Below, in pieces: positions 23,700 through 36,605 of a stretch of DNA of 64,000 bases (position 1 is its first letter; every line of letters starts with the position of its first letter). The stretch is from Tamarix chinensis (lineage: Eukaryota; Streptophyta; Magnoliopsida; Caryophyllales; Tamaricaceae), in NCBI GenBank assembly GCA_030549775.1, contig CM060180.1, positions 84,891,172 to 84,955,171 of the forward strand. Direction: 5' to 3'. The position numbers were made by a program, and so were the translations under genes. The notes under the pieces are model-generated. The model saw only the letters and a list, made by a program, of their open reading frames with translations. It was not told the DNA's origin and made no database searches.

Positions 23700-24766
23700 T
23701 AGAAAAGGAAAGGCACATGTTGATGGGTTAAAGAACCTAATTCCGCTAATGTATTTAATAAAATTCAACATTGTTGGTTGACCATTAATAACTATTCTCA
23801 TCACCCAAATGGTAGAATTTGGGTACTTTAGAATCCAAAGGTGTGATTGATGGGATACTATTATGTGAGTGACCAAGCTATCTTATGTCACGTCACTCAT
23901 TTGCACTCAAATATTAGTTTTTTTGTAGCTTTTTTTATGCTTATAATACTAGTACTACTAGAAAGGACCCGTGGCAATGGTTGAAGATACACTGTCCAAA
24001 ACATGCTCCTTGGCTTGTGGTGGGAGATTTCAATGTGGTTCTACAGGATTTAGATAAATTTCAGGGGAGACATCCAAATATCTCTGATGTGCGAGACTTT
24101 AGAAATTGTTGTCATGGTTTGAGATTGTGTGATCTAAAGAGTCAAGGGTGTCACTTTACTTGGTCTATTCATAGAGAAGGAGAGGAGGAGGTGATTTGTA
24201 AGTTGGATAGGGCTCTTATCAATCTACACCGGCTGAATGCTGATCCACAATCTTTAGATGAGTTCTTAAGTCCTATAATTTTAAACCATTTCCCTATGAT
24301 TATCCACCTTAACATCTCTCTTTTTACAGGACCTAAACCTTTCAAATTCTTTTAGTTCTAGACTAAAACAGAGGATTTCTTACCTATTGTTCAGAGAATA
24401 TGGAGAATGAAGATAGGAGGAAACTTTCTTCTCAAAATTTGCAAGAGATTGGGTCTTCTAACGCAGGAACTCAAGCATTTCACTAGAGAAAATTATGGCT
24501 CTATTTCTCACAGAGTTTAAGTAGCTAGAGAGGAAGTGGTAGTATTACAGCATATCTGTTATACCAATCCAGGTAATTCTAACCACAGAAGTCTCCTAGA
24601 GATAAAAGGGAAGCATTTCCATCATTTGCTTCACTGTAAAGAACTCTTTTATAAGCAAAAAGCTACAAATCAATGGCTTAAATGTGGCGATTCAAATCAT
24701 AAATACTTTTATGCCAAGATCAAGGAGAGGAATCAAAGGAAAGCTGTGGTTTTTAAATTTCTTTAA
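23700..24766 (+). pseudogene. LINE ORF2, endonuclease part
   Basis: Frames join as FNKIQHCWLTINNYSHHPNGRIWVL (about 23755-23830), VSDQAILCHVTHLHSNI (about 23865-23920), then the open frame 23981-24355 with the endonuclease motif PWLVVGDFNVVL (about 24007-24042) and LCDLKSQGCHFTW. The later SDH catalytic motif is altered to LNH (24281-24289), an Asp to Asn change. The linker continues to 24766 (NQWLKCGDSNHKYFYAKIKERNQRK). This enzyme nicks target DNA to prime reverse transcription; with LNH and the stops it is inactive. Confidence 0.85.
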
Positions 24767-25079
24767 TATATTATGCAACATGATTTAGCCTTTTGAAGAA
24801 TGTGAGTTGGGAAGTTGTACTAGTCTTAGTAGTAAGATAGTTATTTGGTGAATTGACCTTATCGTATGTGTTTTATGGATTCTTTTGTTGTGTATCACTT
24901 TACATATCATACATTGACATTAATATTTGAATTTTAGCTTGCTCTAGATGAGTGTCATAGCTTCATTCTACACATCTACACTTAGCCACACAATAATGTG
25001 TCATTTTATCCTTTTTCTTTCTTTATTTATCATAAATCTTAAAAAACTTAGCATGCCATTTATCATTTTCCTTTATCCT
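24767..25079. other. No recognised feature
   Basis: T-rich sequence after the point where the LINE is lost. Confidence 0.5.
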
Positions 25080-26150
25080 TTCTTCATTTTTATGCTAAAT
25101 ACTTCTATCATTTGGAAGTTCTAATTTTTGTTATTATTTGATGTTTTATGTTATTGCTACATGTTTTATTGTATAGTTTTTATATTATTGAAAGCTCTAT
25201 TAAGGATCTTGAATTTTTGGGATTCTTTGCATTTTGCTTTTGTGTTGGTTTTAGGTATATCCAATAAACTATTAAGATGATATATTATATGGTTATGTGC
25301 ATATTATGCTTAGTAACATGGTAAGATTTCACTTCATATAGAGTTATATATATTATGCTATTATTTTAAGAGTGGACGAATGTATATGTATGATTAGTTG
25401 TACCTTTCAATAGTGTTTATGAAAAATACTTTATGAATATTTATCATGTACCTTGTTAAGTATAATAGATTAGGTGAGTTTGAGAATGTTTACCCAATTT
25501 TGAACTTTTGCATAAGATTGATTAATTTTAGTATGAAAAATACTATGTGTGGGTTAGTATGAATGGATCATGTGATTTTGATTGTTGGGTATGTTTTTAT
25601 TTATGTTTCAATCATATAGAGCCATGTGAGAATATATTAATTACATTTAGTTCTATTATTTATTGTGATAATCCACCTAGTTGTTCCACTCGATTGATGC
25701 ATGTTACCATAATTTTTTTCATGCTCTCCACTATGTACAGTCAATATTTAATTGATATTTCTCCACTAGATGACTCGTCATCTTGCCTTCAATTTTTCTT
25801 TTCATTTTTATTCTTGAACTTAACAATTTGTTTGCTGATTTTTTGGGTGCTTACCTTGGGGAACAACTAAAAAATGGTTGAAATGATTTGGATTCAAAAG
25901 TTTTTGTGGTATGGTAGAATTACTAACCTTAGGCTCAAATGGTTTTAAATTTTTATGACCTTGATTCTCCTGTAGCTTGAATTGATACTTCATTATTGTT
26001 GATAACCCTTAAAGATGAAAAAGGTTTTGGTTGGTTGATTAGCTTGTGGCATTGAATTTTAGTATTATTTGAGAATTAATAATGTTGATATTGAGTAACA
26101 TATTTAACATTTGATTGAATGAATTGCGTTTGGAAAATAATCTCATTCCT
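25080..26150 (+). repeat. Dispersed repeat, copy B
   Basis: Second copy of the unnamed repeat at 19720-20400 plus 21240-21660, here without the LTR-like insertion. Open frames inside it (25547-25870) have no recognised motif. Similarity was judged by eye and needs an alignment. Confidence 0.4.
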
Positions 26151-27639
26151 CTTTAAGCTACCAAGTGTATAGTTGTACTTTTAAGTCATGTGAATCTTTG
26201 TCCTCCTTTAGGTTTTGCTATAATTAATAAACTACAAGTTGATTTGGTAAAAAGCCCTTAGGTTTAGTTTTTTATTTCTTATATTTTTTCATAATTTTCA
26301 TCACATCAATTATTGTCTCTTATTAGGTTTTTTTCATAATAATATAATTATTGAGATGTAGAATCGTGATTTTCCTTAAACGTTTGCTATTACATATGAG
26401 TGTATGCTTTATGCATACTTTATGTAATTTTATATTTATATATATTGTGATCAGGCTACCTTTCATAAGGTTTTATTCTTTAATCCTACTAATGAAGTCA
26501 TATAAAATTATTGCATTTCAGGCTAGCTTTATTGGATGGTCAATGCCAAAATTAATTTGTGTTGGACAGTTTAAAGTTATCGAGTATCTATTTTTATCGT
26601 TGTTCTTCTATTTTTTCTTGTTGTTCCTTTTAGGGAAAAAAATGTTGTAAACCTTTTCATAGTACATTTATCTCTCTATCTTTCACTATTACATTCTTCT
26701 TTGGTTTTATCCCAACCTTGGTTGAAGCTCCAAACACACTTAATTCTCCTCTTTGAGTTCTATTGGCCTTACATTTGTCAAGTGTTATGTATTGGTTATA
26801 CACCTTTGTATGTTGAATTATATGGCAACACTCAATATTTTATACCATTACTTCTATTAAAATGAAATAGTTAATAAGTAAATTTTCGGATGTTTCACTA
26901 GCATTTATAAAATCCTCACTTTTTTGGTCATAAAATAAGACATCTTCTACAAAAAATAGTAATATGTTCTTGAAATTTATAACAATTATTTAGGCCTATC
27001 CTATGCTTCTAACATGCCTCATACAATTCCTACATACTTTTTAAAATATGATAATGTAAAATATTTTGTCTAAGGTGGGTGACTATTTAAAAGGACACAA
27101 TTTCCCTTAAACTTATAACTTTAGTAATTTAGACATAAAACCCTTTTACATGTATATTTGAATAGTAGAAAAATTAATCCTTTTATGATTAATTTAATAT
27201 CCCATATTTTTATGAAAAATCTAGAATATTTCCAAAATTAACAAAAATCCTCTAGTGTTAATAAAACTTAAATATAATATGTAAGAAATTTAGTGGAGTT
27301 TTAAAAAAATACTTGAATTTCGCTATGGCCTAAAAATAACCTAGTGGTAAAGTCAATTAGGTGATTAAAATAGTTTCTTTATTCCTATGATATTCATTCC
27401 ATATGAACATATATTCATAGAATCAATAAAACAAATGAAATGAAATACTCAAATAACTATTCTCGAGACTTATATAATCATCCATAGACATAATATAAAA
27501 TGTTGTATAACCATATCAACGTATTTATAAATTCATGATTTGTCCATAAACTAATAAAGCCATCAATGTTCATAATAAACATGTTCTACTATAAGAAGGA
27601 TTAATAGTGGTTTGCCAAATAGGATATATTAAAGATATT
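26151..27639. other. No recognised feature
   Basis: AT-rich sequence. The open frame 26351-26650 is hydrophobic and low in complexity, with no conserved motif. Confidence 0.5.
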
Positions 27640-28404
27640 GTAATCAACGTACGAGAATTTGGTACATTTTATTCTACACTTGAGGTAAATCATTATTGAA
27701 TCAGATAAACCATTACGAAATAGTATTTTAGATATTTGGATCAATAGAGCTCATGTGGGTCTAATAAGAAGGTTGTATTTGGATCAAGAAAATGAGAGTA
27801 TTGCCAATATATCATTAGGATTTCTCTTATCCTTTCCTAAATGGTATTATTTTATTGTTTACACAGTGAATATGATTCTTGTTAGAAGAGTTGTGAATAA
27901 TAGTTAAACTTTGGTATTTTGAGTGTGTGTTTTATCTTCTATCCAATATTGTGTGTGGCATGAATCTTTGTACATTATGGATGCATTTTCTTTTGGTTTT
28001 TTTAGCTTATATTTTGTGTGAATAATTCACATTTAATAGGTTATGTAAAACATCATGTAATCAAATTAGAACGCTTGTGGAATGAGAATCAATCAAGTTT
28101 GAACATTTAATTAAACTCCTTATGAAATCTTTCTACACTGTTAATTTTGTGTGAGTGAAAAAATATTGAAGCCCTCTTTTTTTTAATCTGTATACAAGTA
28201 GAGAGTACTAGAAGAACACAAGGCCATCACCCTTTATCTTAAATAGTAGAATTTACCGCGGAAATATATCCACATAAAATTAGAACATCAACACCATCTA
28301 TAGCCTCAAACCCTAACACCAAAATCATCTTCATATTTTTCAATACTTCCACTAACAAAGTTTTCAACTAGCAAAAATAAATAAATAATCACTCTATTAA
28401 TTTG
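27640..28404 (+). repeat. 5' LTR of the deletion derivative (approximate)
   Basis: Contains TATGTAAAACATCATGTAATC (28042-28062), matched in the right copy by TATATAAACCTTCATGTAATC. The start is set where similarity to 30000-30060 begins and is uncertain. Confidence 0.5.
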
Positions 28405-29089
28405 ATGTTAAAATATATACCAATCACCACCTCTCAAATATCAAGGAATTAAGCCCCTAAACCCTAAGAAGCTGAAGGCTTAATTCATAACTATACCATC
28501 ATCTTTAACATTGTTTTGTTTTATTTTTGCGTGTTTCATTCACAAAATATCTAGCTTGGGTCTATTTATTTATTTTATGAGTTAAAGTGGCACGAAAGAT
28601 TATTTTCCAGCCACTAAAGCAAAAGATGATTTGACAAAAAAAATTATTTTTTCCTTTCAAGATTAAATCAATTCTATAATGATTCATCAATTACTCATCC
28701 AAACATCAACAAGAATCCATGAAGAAGCCATAAAATTTACGAATCTTTACCTAAAGTATAAGAAGAGGAATTTTTGAAATAATCACCATATATTTTTAAA
28801 AAATGTCCACAAGTTTCAAGTATTGATGACTTAACTATAATAATTGACTATTAAAATTGTTAAAGAAGTAAAGACTGAAAAAGTAGAATTATATAAGATC
28901 TAAGATAACAACACATGTAGAAGTTTTTATTCATGGAAGGAGAGTAAGATAAAAATTTTCACCCATAAGTACCTTCTCTATGCCATCATTAACACATAAT
29001 CAAATGAATGTTGATAAATAATATAATGTGGGGATTAATTTGTGGCAAAATTAAATTCCAAGAACATGTTTTCTTGATGGAGAGAAACG

Positions 29090-29995
29090 TGTACACTTTG
29101 ATACTCTTATTTAGATTCAAATATAGATTTTGAAACTTATTTGGAATAACAACAATAGATTAAGATAATTATTCATTATAAGGAAGTAGGTGATGTGAAA
29201 AAGTGCAATGTAGCTACATTAAAAATTATCAAGTTTTCTAAGACTTAATATGAGAGATTAAAAAGGGAAGGTGAATGTGAAGATAAGAAGAAGAGTATAT
29301 CAATGGGAGTACTACCATCTAAAAAAAAATTTGAGCCAAAGGATTTTAAATAATATACTTTTATTAAGATGTCAATACTTAATTAATGTTCTTTGCAAAT
29401 AATCCTCAAAATTGGAAACTAGGATCAAAGGTATCAACATAATTTTTTTTTAAAACTAAGCTCAAAGTTAGTGATACCATTCGCAAGGTGATTGTTTATA
29501 TTTAGTTACACTCAAATTTTATAATTGAATATGTGATGAACAATTTGAACATTTCAACTTCAAATCACTCTATAACTTATTATAATTTCTTTGGAATAAC
29601 AAAAGAGAGAAGATGAAGAAGCAAGTGCTACTTAGATTCAATATTGACAACTATGTGGATGATATTCTTTGTGGTGTTTTCCCAATGAATGATTAACATG
29701 TTCATCATGATAATTTTCTTAATGAGTATGTGTTTTGTAAATGTACCTAGAAGTACAATTTAAGCCATTTTCACAATATACTCTTTTGGGACAAGGATCT
29801 CACACTTTGATTATAAAAGAGATTCAAAAAAAGGAGTCAAGTAATATGATTTAGAATCTAATAAAATTATTGTATAGGGTTTAGAATAACTTGTCTACAA
29901 TTCTACTCAAGAAGAGGACATTTAAGATGGTTTGAGAACTTAAGGTTTGACAATGGAAATTTGAGGACAAATTATTCACAACTATGGGAGAATGA
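29090..29995 (+). pseudogene. Fused gag / protease / pol-end fragment
   Basis: Gag: NIDFETYLE, YKEVGDVKKCNVATLKIIKFSK and YERLKREGECEDKKKSIS (29110-29300), equivalent to the capsid region of the 35-kb element. Protease part: KQVLLRFNIDNYVDDILCGVFPM and HHDNFLNEYVF (29610-29745). Pol end: NLRTNYSQLWENDE (29957-29998), the usual last residues of this gypsy family, overlapping the purine run before the right LTR. The stretch between protease and pol end has no RT, RNase H or integrase. Stops are present throughout. Confidence 0.7.
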
Positions 29996-30790
29996 TGAGA
30001 TCAAATGTTTTTTGCCTCGTCCTAAACTTCAGGGGAAACCTTACTTTTTTCGCAAACCCATTACCGAAGGATCATTTGGAAAGGGTCATAAAGGAATATA
30101 GAGGTCATAATAAATAGTCTAATTAGAACATGTGTGTGAAATTAATGCATTGGGTGGAAATCCATGGAATCTCTATGATTAATCTTTTCCATTAATTTAC
30201 TATAATTATTTTGTTTTTTTTTTACATATTCATTATGATTATTTTTAGGATAGGACTTAAGTCCAGATAGAGTTTGATCTATTATAAGTGTGTTTCATCT
30301 CCTATTTTAGCATAAGTGTGGAATGAATATTCATGGATTTTGTGTGTTTTTTCTCTTTATTTGTCTATTTATCTTATTTCTTTTTTTTATATGTTGAATT
30401 GGTTATATAAACCTTCATGTAATCACATTGAAACGCAATTTAAATAAGAAGTGATCGAGTTTGACTATTTGGTTGAACCATAAACGAGTTCTTCTCTATT
30501 TTGGTCAATTCTATGCGATTCAAAAATAGAAACACAAAATATTGTTAATTTAAAAAATAATATACAACCTTTTAGTACCTTCTTTCTGAAATACTATACA
30601 ATTATCATAATGTACTGAACCTTACACCCCACCATCAACAGCCATTCACAAAATATCATAGCATCACCTCATCTTCAACCTAAAACCCAAAGCTTAAACC
30701 TAAATGATTTTACAACCTTTTAGTACCTTCTTTCAGAAATTTTTTACTCCATTAGACAATAAATATAAAACAAATAATTCCTCCATGATT
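29993..30790 (+). repeat. 3' LTR of the deletion derivative (approximate)
   Basis: Begins TGATGAGATC directly after a GGGAGAA purine run. Its right end is obscured by the inserted reverse gypsy at 30791. Confidence 0.5.
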
Positions 30791-30795
30791 CTATG

Positions 30796-31623
30796 TGATC
30801 TAAATCAAAAGGAAGGGAAATATTGGATCGATTATTCCGTGAGTTTGAGAATCCAACAGATTGAAACTTAAAGAAGAAATCTTTGTTTAAAGATATTAAA
30901 CACGTTGAATGTTGCATATTTGAAGGTTGATGTTTCTTCGAAGATTGAAGGCTAGAATGAAGAGTACCCCAGGAATTTCTTCAAGGTAAATAGGACTCCA
31001 AAAAGGGAGGATAAAATAAAAGCAAAGGCTCAAGATTTCTATGGTTAAAATTTTATTATTCCATTATGCATTCTGCATGTACAAGGAGCTATATATAGGG
31101 GAGGGAGACCGACAACTACAAGGCCCTAAACTAGCCGAGTTCCCTTCTTAATTCAAGAAAAATTAAATTAATTTAATTAAGCCTATATAATAATAAATCT
31201 CAATCATAATATCATCATCTAAATGATATTAATGACTAACAATACAAAGCCACACAATAGACTATGGTACATACATGAAATTAAATCAAAACCTTAGTTG
31301 AAATAAAATACACTTAGGTTTTACAACAAGCTTATTATAACTAATGATAATCATCACCATCTCTTATTGTAGTGTCATCCCATGTACACCATAGCCTTGT
31401 ATGCTTTGAATGATTGTACACATAAAGTCTTGTTTGGTGTGTTAACATCTTCTCCTTGCAAATATGTAATATACCGGTAAGAATATCTCGAATTGTTTCA
31501 ATGCCAAGCATAGATATATTGCCAAGAACATTTAATATGATTGGCATCAATATTAAGAAAGCTAATTCCTCCTTACCTTTAGAATTATTAGGAATATGAG
31601 AATCATTAGATACTCTTGGATCA
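30796..31623 (-). repeat. 3' LTR (left copy) of the 31-37 kb gypsy
   Basis: About 828 bp. On the reverse strand it starts TGATCCAAGAG, directly after the purine run GAGGTGAA that ends pol, and ends GATTTAGATCA. A TATA-type motif CCCTATATATAGC lies on the reverse strand near 31099-31087. It matches the right copy along its whole length. Confidence 0.85.
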
Positions 31624-34600
31624 TTCACCTCATGTTGAGAAGAATTTGCCCTCAAATTTTCATTAGTGTAATAAGGAGACAAATTACCAACATTAAAAGT
31701 CCTTGAAATTCCACCATAATGGTCTCGAACTTTCCTAGTATTTTAAAAGGTCCATCAGTTCTTGGCATTAGTTTATTTTTACATAAATTAGGAAATCTTT
31801 CTTTATAGAAATATAACCAAACTAAGTCACCAAGAGAAAACATATGTGGGTTTCTATGCTTATTCGCTTGAGCTTTATACTTGGCATCAGCTTTTTCAAT
31901 GTTAGATTTGATTTTCTCATGAAGTTGTAATTCAACTTTTTTCAATGGAATCATATAAATAGGCATGTGTTGGTTCACTCCATAGACCACCTCAAACATA
32001 TTAGTTTGAGTAGTACTATATGGACTACAAATATACGCAAACTCTGCATGAGCTAACTTAACATCCCAATGTTTAGTACTTTCATTAACTAAACCTCCTA
32101 ATAATGTACCAAGAGTTCTATTAGGTACCTCAGTTTGACTGTCGGTTTGCAAATGATGTGAAGTGCTAAATAACAATTTAGTGCCTAGCATATGCCATAA
32201 AGTTTTCCAAAAATAACTCATAAACTTGACATCCCTATCTTAGACTATGCTTTTAGGCACACCTTGAAGTTTAACAATCTCTCTAAAATACAAGTCAGCA
32301 ACATGTGTGGCATCATTGGTTTTATTACATGGAATAAAATGAGCCATTTTAGAAAATATATCTACCACCATAAGAATAGAATCTTTACCACGTTGTGTTC
32401 TTGGTAACCCTAGGATAATGTCCATACTAACTCCTTCCCGTAGTTTATAACGAATTGGTAAAGGTGTGTATAAGCCTTTATGAAAGTAACTATTACATTT
32501 TTGACATGTAGAATATCTATTTATCATGGCTTGAACATGTTCAACTATTCATGGCCAATAGAAATTTTCTTGTCATAGTTCCATAGTCTTATGTATACCA
32601 AAATATCCCACAATACTACCTTCATGTATTTCTTTGATTAGCAAGTCTCAAATACTAGATCTAGGAATACAAAGTTTATTTAGTCTAAACAAAAATCCAT
32701 CTTGTATGACATAAATACCATGGTATCCACTCTCTTTACATGCACTAAAAATTTATTTAAAATCTTCATCTTTAGGTTAAAATTCTTTTAACATTTCGAA
32801 ACCTAATATTTTTGCATCCATCATAACAAGCAATGTAGATCTATGAGAAAGAGCATCGGCTACTACATTTTCTTTTCCATCTAAATTTTTGACTGAGAAC
32901 ACAAAGGATTATAAGAAACTCACCCACATTGCATGTCTCAGATTAACTTTCTTTTGACTATGTAAGTATTTTAAACTTTCATGATCTGAATTTAACACAA
33001 AGGATTTTTGTCTCAGATAATGACTCCATTTCACTAGACTCCATATAATGGAAAAGAATTCATTATCATAAGTTGAATAGTTAAGCTTGGCTCCACTCAA
33101 CTTTTCAACGAAGAATGCTATATGTTTCTTTTCTTGGGAAAGTAATCCTCCTATTCCAACTACACTAGAATCACAAGTTACTTTAGAAAGAAGATTAAAG
33201 TTAGGTAAGGATAGAATAGGAGCATTACAAAGTTTAGTTTTGAGGGTTTCAAAGGCTTGAGTAGCTTCTTTTCCTCAATAGAATTCATCCTTTTTGATGA
33301 GTTGTGTAATAAGTGTAGCTATAGTAGAAAAATCCTTAACGAATTTTCTATAGAAGCTAGCTAATCCATGAAAACTTCTAACATCATAAACATTTACAGG
33401 GATAGGCCATTCTTTTATATCTCTAATCTTATTAGGATCAACTTTAATACCCTCTCCACTATTAATATAGCCTAGGAAAACAAAACTTGGAAGCATAAAA
33501 TCACATTTCAAAGGATTTCCATATAGTTTAGCTTTGCTTAGCTTATCAAACAATTTCCCCAAATGCACTAGGTGATCATAACCATTTTTTCTATACACAA
33601 GAATATCATCCAAATATACACAAGAAATCACCATGAAAAGGTTGGAGAACTTCCTTCATAAGTCTTATAAATGATCTAGGTACATTATATAACCCAACAG
33701 TCATAACCATTCACTCATAGAGACCATATTTAGTTTTAAAAGTAGTTTTCCACTTTTCTCCATCTCTAATCCTTAATTGATGATAACCACTTCTGAAATC
33801 AGGTGTGGAAAATACTTGTGCACCAAAAATTTCATCAATCATATTATCTAACCAAGGCATAGGAAAAGGATATTTGATAGTAATATTATTCACTACCCTA
33901 GAATATGTGCACATACGCCAAGTACCATCTTTTTTAGGCACTAATAAAGCAGGAACACTACAAGGACTCATACTTTCTCTTACAATCCCTTTATCCATAA
34001 GCTCTTGGATTTTTTTTCCATAATTCCTTAGAGTCCTCTAGGTTAAATCTATAAGAAGGTTTATTTAGAAGAGGTATTCCAGGGATCAGATCAGTGGCAT
34101 GTTCTATACCTCTTTTAGGTGGTAATCAAGGAGGTAAATCATTAGGAAATACATCATTATATTCATCAAGCAGCCTAATTAGATTAGGATTCTCAATTTT
34201 TTGCTTCTCATCTTTAGAATCTGTATAAACTAAAGCATTAAAAATTCCTTCTTCTGCTATGCATTTTTCCATAGCCTTTTCATGTAAAAATAATCTCTTT
34301 TTGTCATCACTCAAAGGCATATGCTCATATAAAGAAGGTGTTAGTCTATACAATTACTTTTCTTTTTTCACCACATATTCATTAGCTACTCCATCATGAG
34401 TTGCTTTTCTATCATATTGCCATGGTATTCGTCAAAGTAATCCATAAGAATCCATAGGCAAAACATCATATAGAACTTCATCATGGTAATCTCTAATGGA
34501 AAATGTGATTAAGGTTCTTCTATTTACTTTAGCTCCTTTGTCTTTGTTTAGCCATTGTAATGAATAGGGTTTAGGATGATTATTAGTCTCTAAACCATTA

Positions 34601-35823
34601 TTTCACTAGCAAAATTTGTACACAAACCACTATCAATAATGAATCTACAAACCATGTTACGAATTTTACACTTAACCTTAAAACTTTTCTCTATTTTAGT
34701 AGGTGTAATATTAGGTTGGACTTGTAACACTCTTTGAAGTACTAAACATGGATCACTTCTTCTTCATCCATGGTTAAATTTTCATTAAGAGATTCAATTT
34801 CTAAATTCTCATCATCACTACATGGTTCCATGTTTTTTTATTTCATGCAAGGTTAATACTCTTTGATTAGGACATTCTCTAGCAAAGTGTCCACATCCTT
34901 TACATTTAAAAGATTGTTTATTTGCCATTTCACCTACCTTTTTTTTTTACCTTTATCACCTTGATTATTCTTTTTATCATATGAAGATGTTTATTTTGGT
35001 TTAAAGGTATTAGAATAGGGTTTAGTTGAAGTTGAAACATTAGACTTCACATAGGCTTTGGTTGATTTTGTTTGTCTTTTAAATTTAAAGCCAACTTAAT
35101 TAAGTCATCAAGAGAATCATAGGAATACATGTCAACCTTGTCTCTTATCAAGTTATTCAAGATACCTAAGTATCTAGAAAATTTTGTTCTTTTCTCTCTT
35201 AAACATCACTAATAAGTGCTAGTTTTTCAAATTCTCATGTGTATTATTCTCCACCAAATAAGCCTTGCCTTACAGTTGTCATTTACACATACATATCTTG
35301 CTCATACTCTCTAAACTCAAACTTTTTTTTAGGTGTTTCTTAAGTTTTTCCCAAGATTTTATTTTTGACTTCTCTTCTCGTTCTCTTGTTCTTTTTAAAT
35401 TATTATTCCAAATTCTAGCAAACTTTTTGAACTTAAGAGTATCAAGATTAAATTTTCTCTCATCATCATACTCTTTAAATTCAAATATTTCTTCAATTTC
35501 ATGTGACCACTCAAAGAACAATTCCACATTCATTTGATGCATCTTTTACATGGAATGTGTATGGTCTTCTTTGGCTGCTTGAACTAAAAGAATTCATCTC
35601 ATCCTCTCAATCTTCATTGTGATGCATGTTTCCATATCCACATCCACCTTGTGTGTTGTCTCCGTACGATTTGGCCATGGTCGATGCACCTCATGATTAG
35701 CTAGTTTGGCTTCCACACTTTGTAGTTGTTGTTGAAGTGTTTTTTATTATGTAGTTGAGCATCCATTCGTGTGGTTAGAATCTTGGTAGGCTCTACCAAG
35801 GCACGAACCTCTTCACTTGCCAT
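31624..35823 (-). pseudogene. Gypsy gag-pol of the 31-37 kb element
   Basis: Starts MASEEVRALVEPTKIL at 35823. Gag: VELFFEWSHEIEEIFEFKEYDDE (35450-35530) and RIWNNNLKRTREREEKSKIK. Zinc knuckle: SFKCKGCGHFAREC near 34870-34915, with the first cysteine changed to serine (34911-34913). Protease: IIDSGLCTNFAS near 34600-34660. [23 protein letters not shown] (33900-33970), catalytic YLDDILVY near 33590-33620. RNase H: about 32830-33300, including NYSTYDNEFFSI and NSDHESLKYLH. Integrase: HHCC region near 32490-32640; core [25 protein letters not shown] after a stop at about 32237; QTEVPNR; so the D, D, E residues remain. The C-terminus [19 protein letters not shown] is followed by a frameshift and [14 protein letters not shown]. 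Stops and frameshifts disable it. Confidence 0.9.
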
Positions 35824-36587
35824 AGTGAAGGATGACACAAACTTTTTTCTTTAAACAAAAGAATTGCCACAAATGTGTATATGCTAAATTTCCCTACAAC
35901 CAAACAAAACAGAAATATTTTGCCAACTCACGAGCAATTTGGGGATCACTACCTGCTGTCTTGATCAAGCACAAATAGAAGGACATGTAGCCAAAATATC
36001 ATAGCATGCACGTAGGGAGAAAGCTAGCTGGAAGTTTGGTCTCCTTTGTGACAAACAATCAGTCACATAAAATAATTATTGTTTGGAGATAATTGCTTAG
36101 GTTTGAAGATCGCAACTCTGATTCAAACCTATATGATTGCCCAGGAAAGAAAACTTACATGTATCTTAGGTGAAGATACGAATGGAGAAAAGAAACTTGA
36201 GGGACATTCTATTACGAAGAATTGAAAAGAGCGATGAAAAAGAGTGTTGTATGGTTGAGGAATTCAATGAAATGAATTGTTGGAGGATTGAAGATGATAA
36301 TATGGATTGAGAAGAACATCAAAGAAGAGAGAAATTCTCTAGTAGAAGATCGAAAGAAATTCAAAGATTGATGCAAGAAAGTTAAGTCATTAACCGATAT
36401 TTATATTGAAGATTCAAGAATAGGATAATGATGCAAGAAATGGGGAAAGAACACAACCTATTCTTGGTGGTTTCTTGTAGAACTCATGCATAAAATACTA
36501 AATGCATGCGCTGCAGCTGGTTGGAATTAGGTGGTAAGCTTGTTATTTCATGCATTGGATGACTACTAGAAAAACAAAGGAATATCA
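35824..36587. other. Leader between PBS and gag
   Basis: Untranslated leader of the reverse gypsy; no separate gene seen. Confidence 0.6.
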
Positions 36588-36600
36588 AGCTTTGATACCA
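36588..36600 (-). promoter_or_regulatory. Primer binding site (tRNA-iMet type)
   Basis: On the reverse strand TGGTATCAAAGCT, five bases inside the 5' LTR end (CATCA then AATTT). It has the same one-base change from TGGTATCAGAGC as the site at 13187, which supports a shared family. Confidence 0.85.
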
Positions 36601-36605
36601 AAATT

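Larger units (their letters stand above)
22558..24766 (+). mobile_element. L1-type LINE, 3'-truncated and decayed
   Basis: ORF1 (DUF4283 and zinc knuckle) is followed by the endonuclease half of ORF2 and the linker before the reverse transcriptase. Recognisable coding sequence stops near 24766; no RT, RNase H or poly(A) tail was seen downstream. LINEs normally lose their 5' end, so loss of the 3' half points to a later deletion or insertion rather than ordinary truncated insertion. Confidence 0.8.
27640..30790 (+). mobile_element. Gypsy deletion derivative
   Basis: Two diverged LTR-like blocks (about 27640-28404 and 29993-30790) flank a short interior with only a piece of gag, a piece of protease and the very end of pol. 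RT, RNase H and integrase are gone. Shared LTR landmarks are AAACC(C)ATTACGAA, CATGTAATCA.ATT..AACGC followed by ATCAAGTTT / ATCGAGTTT, and a final AAATAATTCC / AAATAATCAC piece. Outer limits are approximate. The reverse gypsy at 30791-37445 is inserted at or next to its right end. Confidence 0.6.

Noticed and set aside
25547..26650. Two forward open frames (25547-25870, 26351-26650)
   Set aside because: Hydrophobic, T-rich translations inside or beside a dispersed repeat, with no conserved motif.
31341..31682. Chromodomain at the end of the 31-37 kb gypsy
   Set aside because: The C-terminal open frame runs into the LTR and lacks the EATWE-type signature seen at about 500 in the first element.
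33805..34023. Forward open frame
   Set aside because: Complement of the reverse transcriptase coding sequence of the reverse gypsy.
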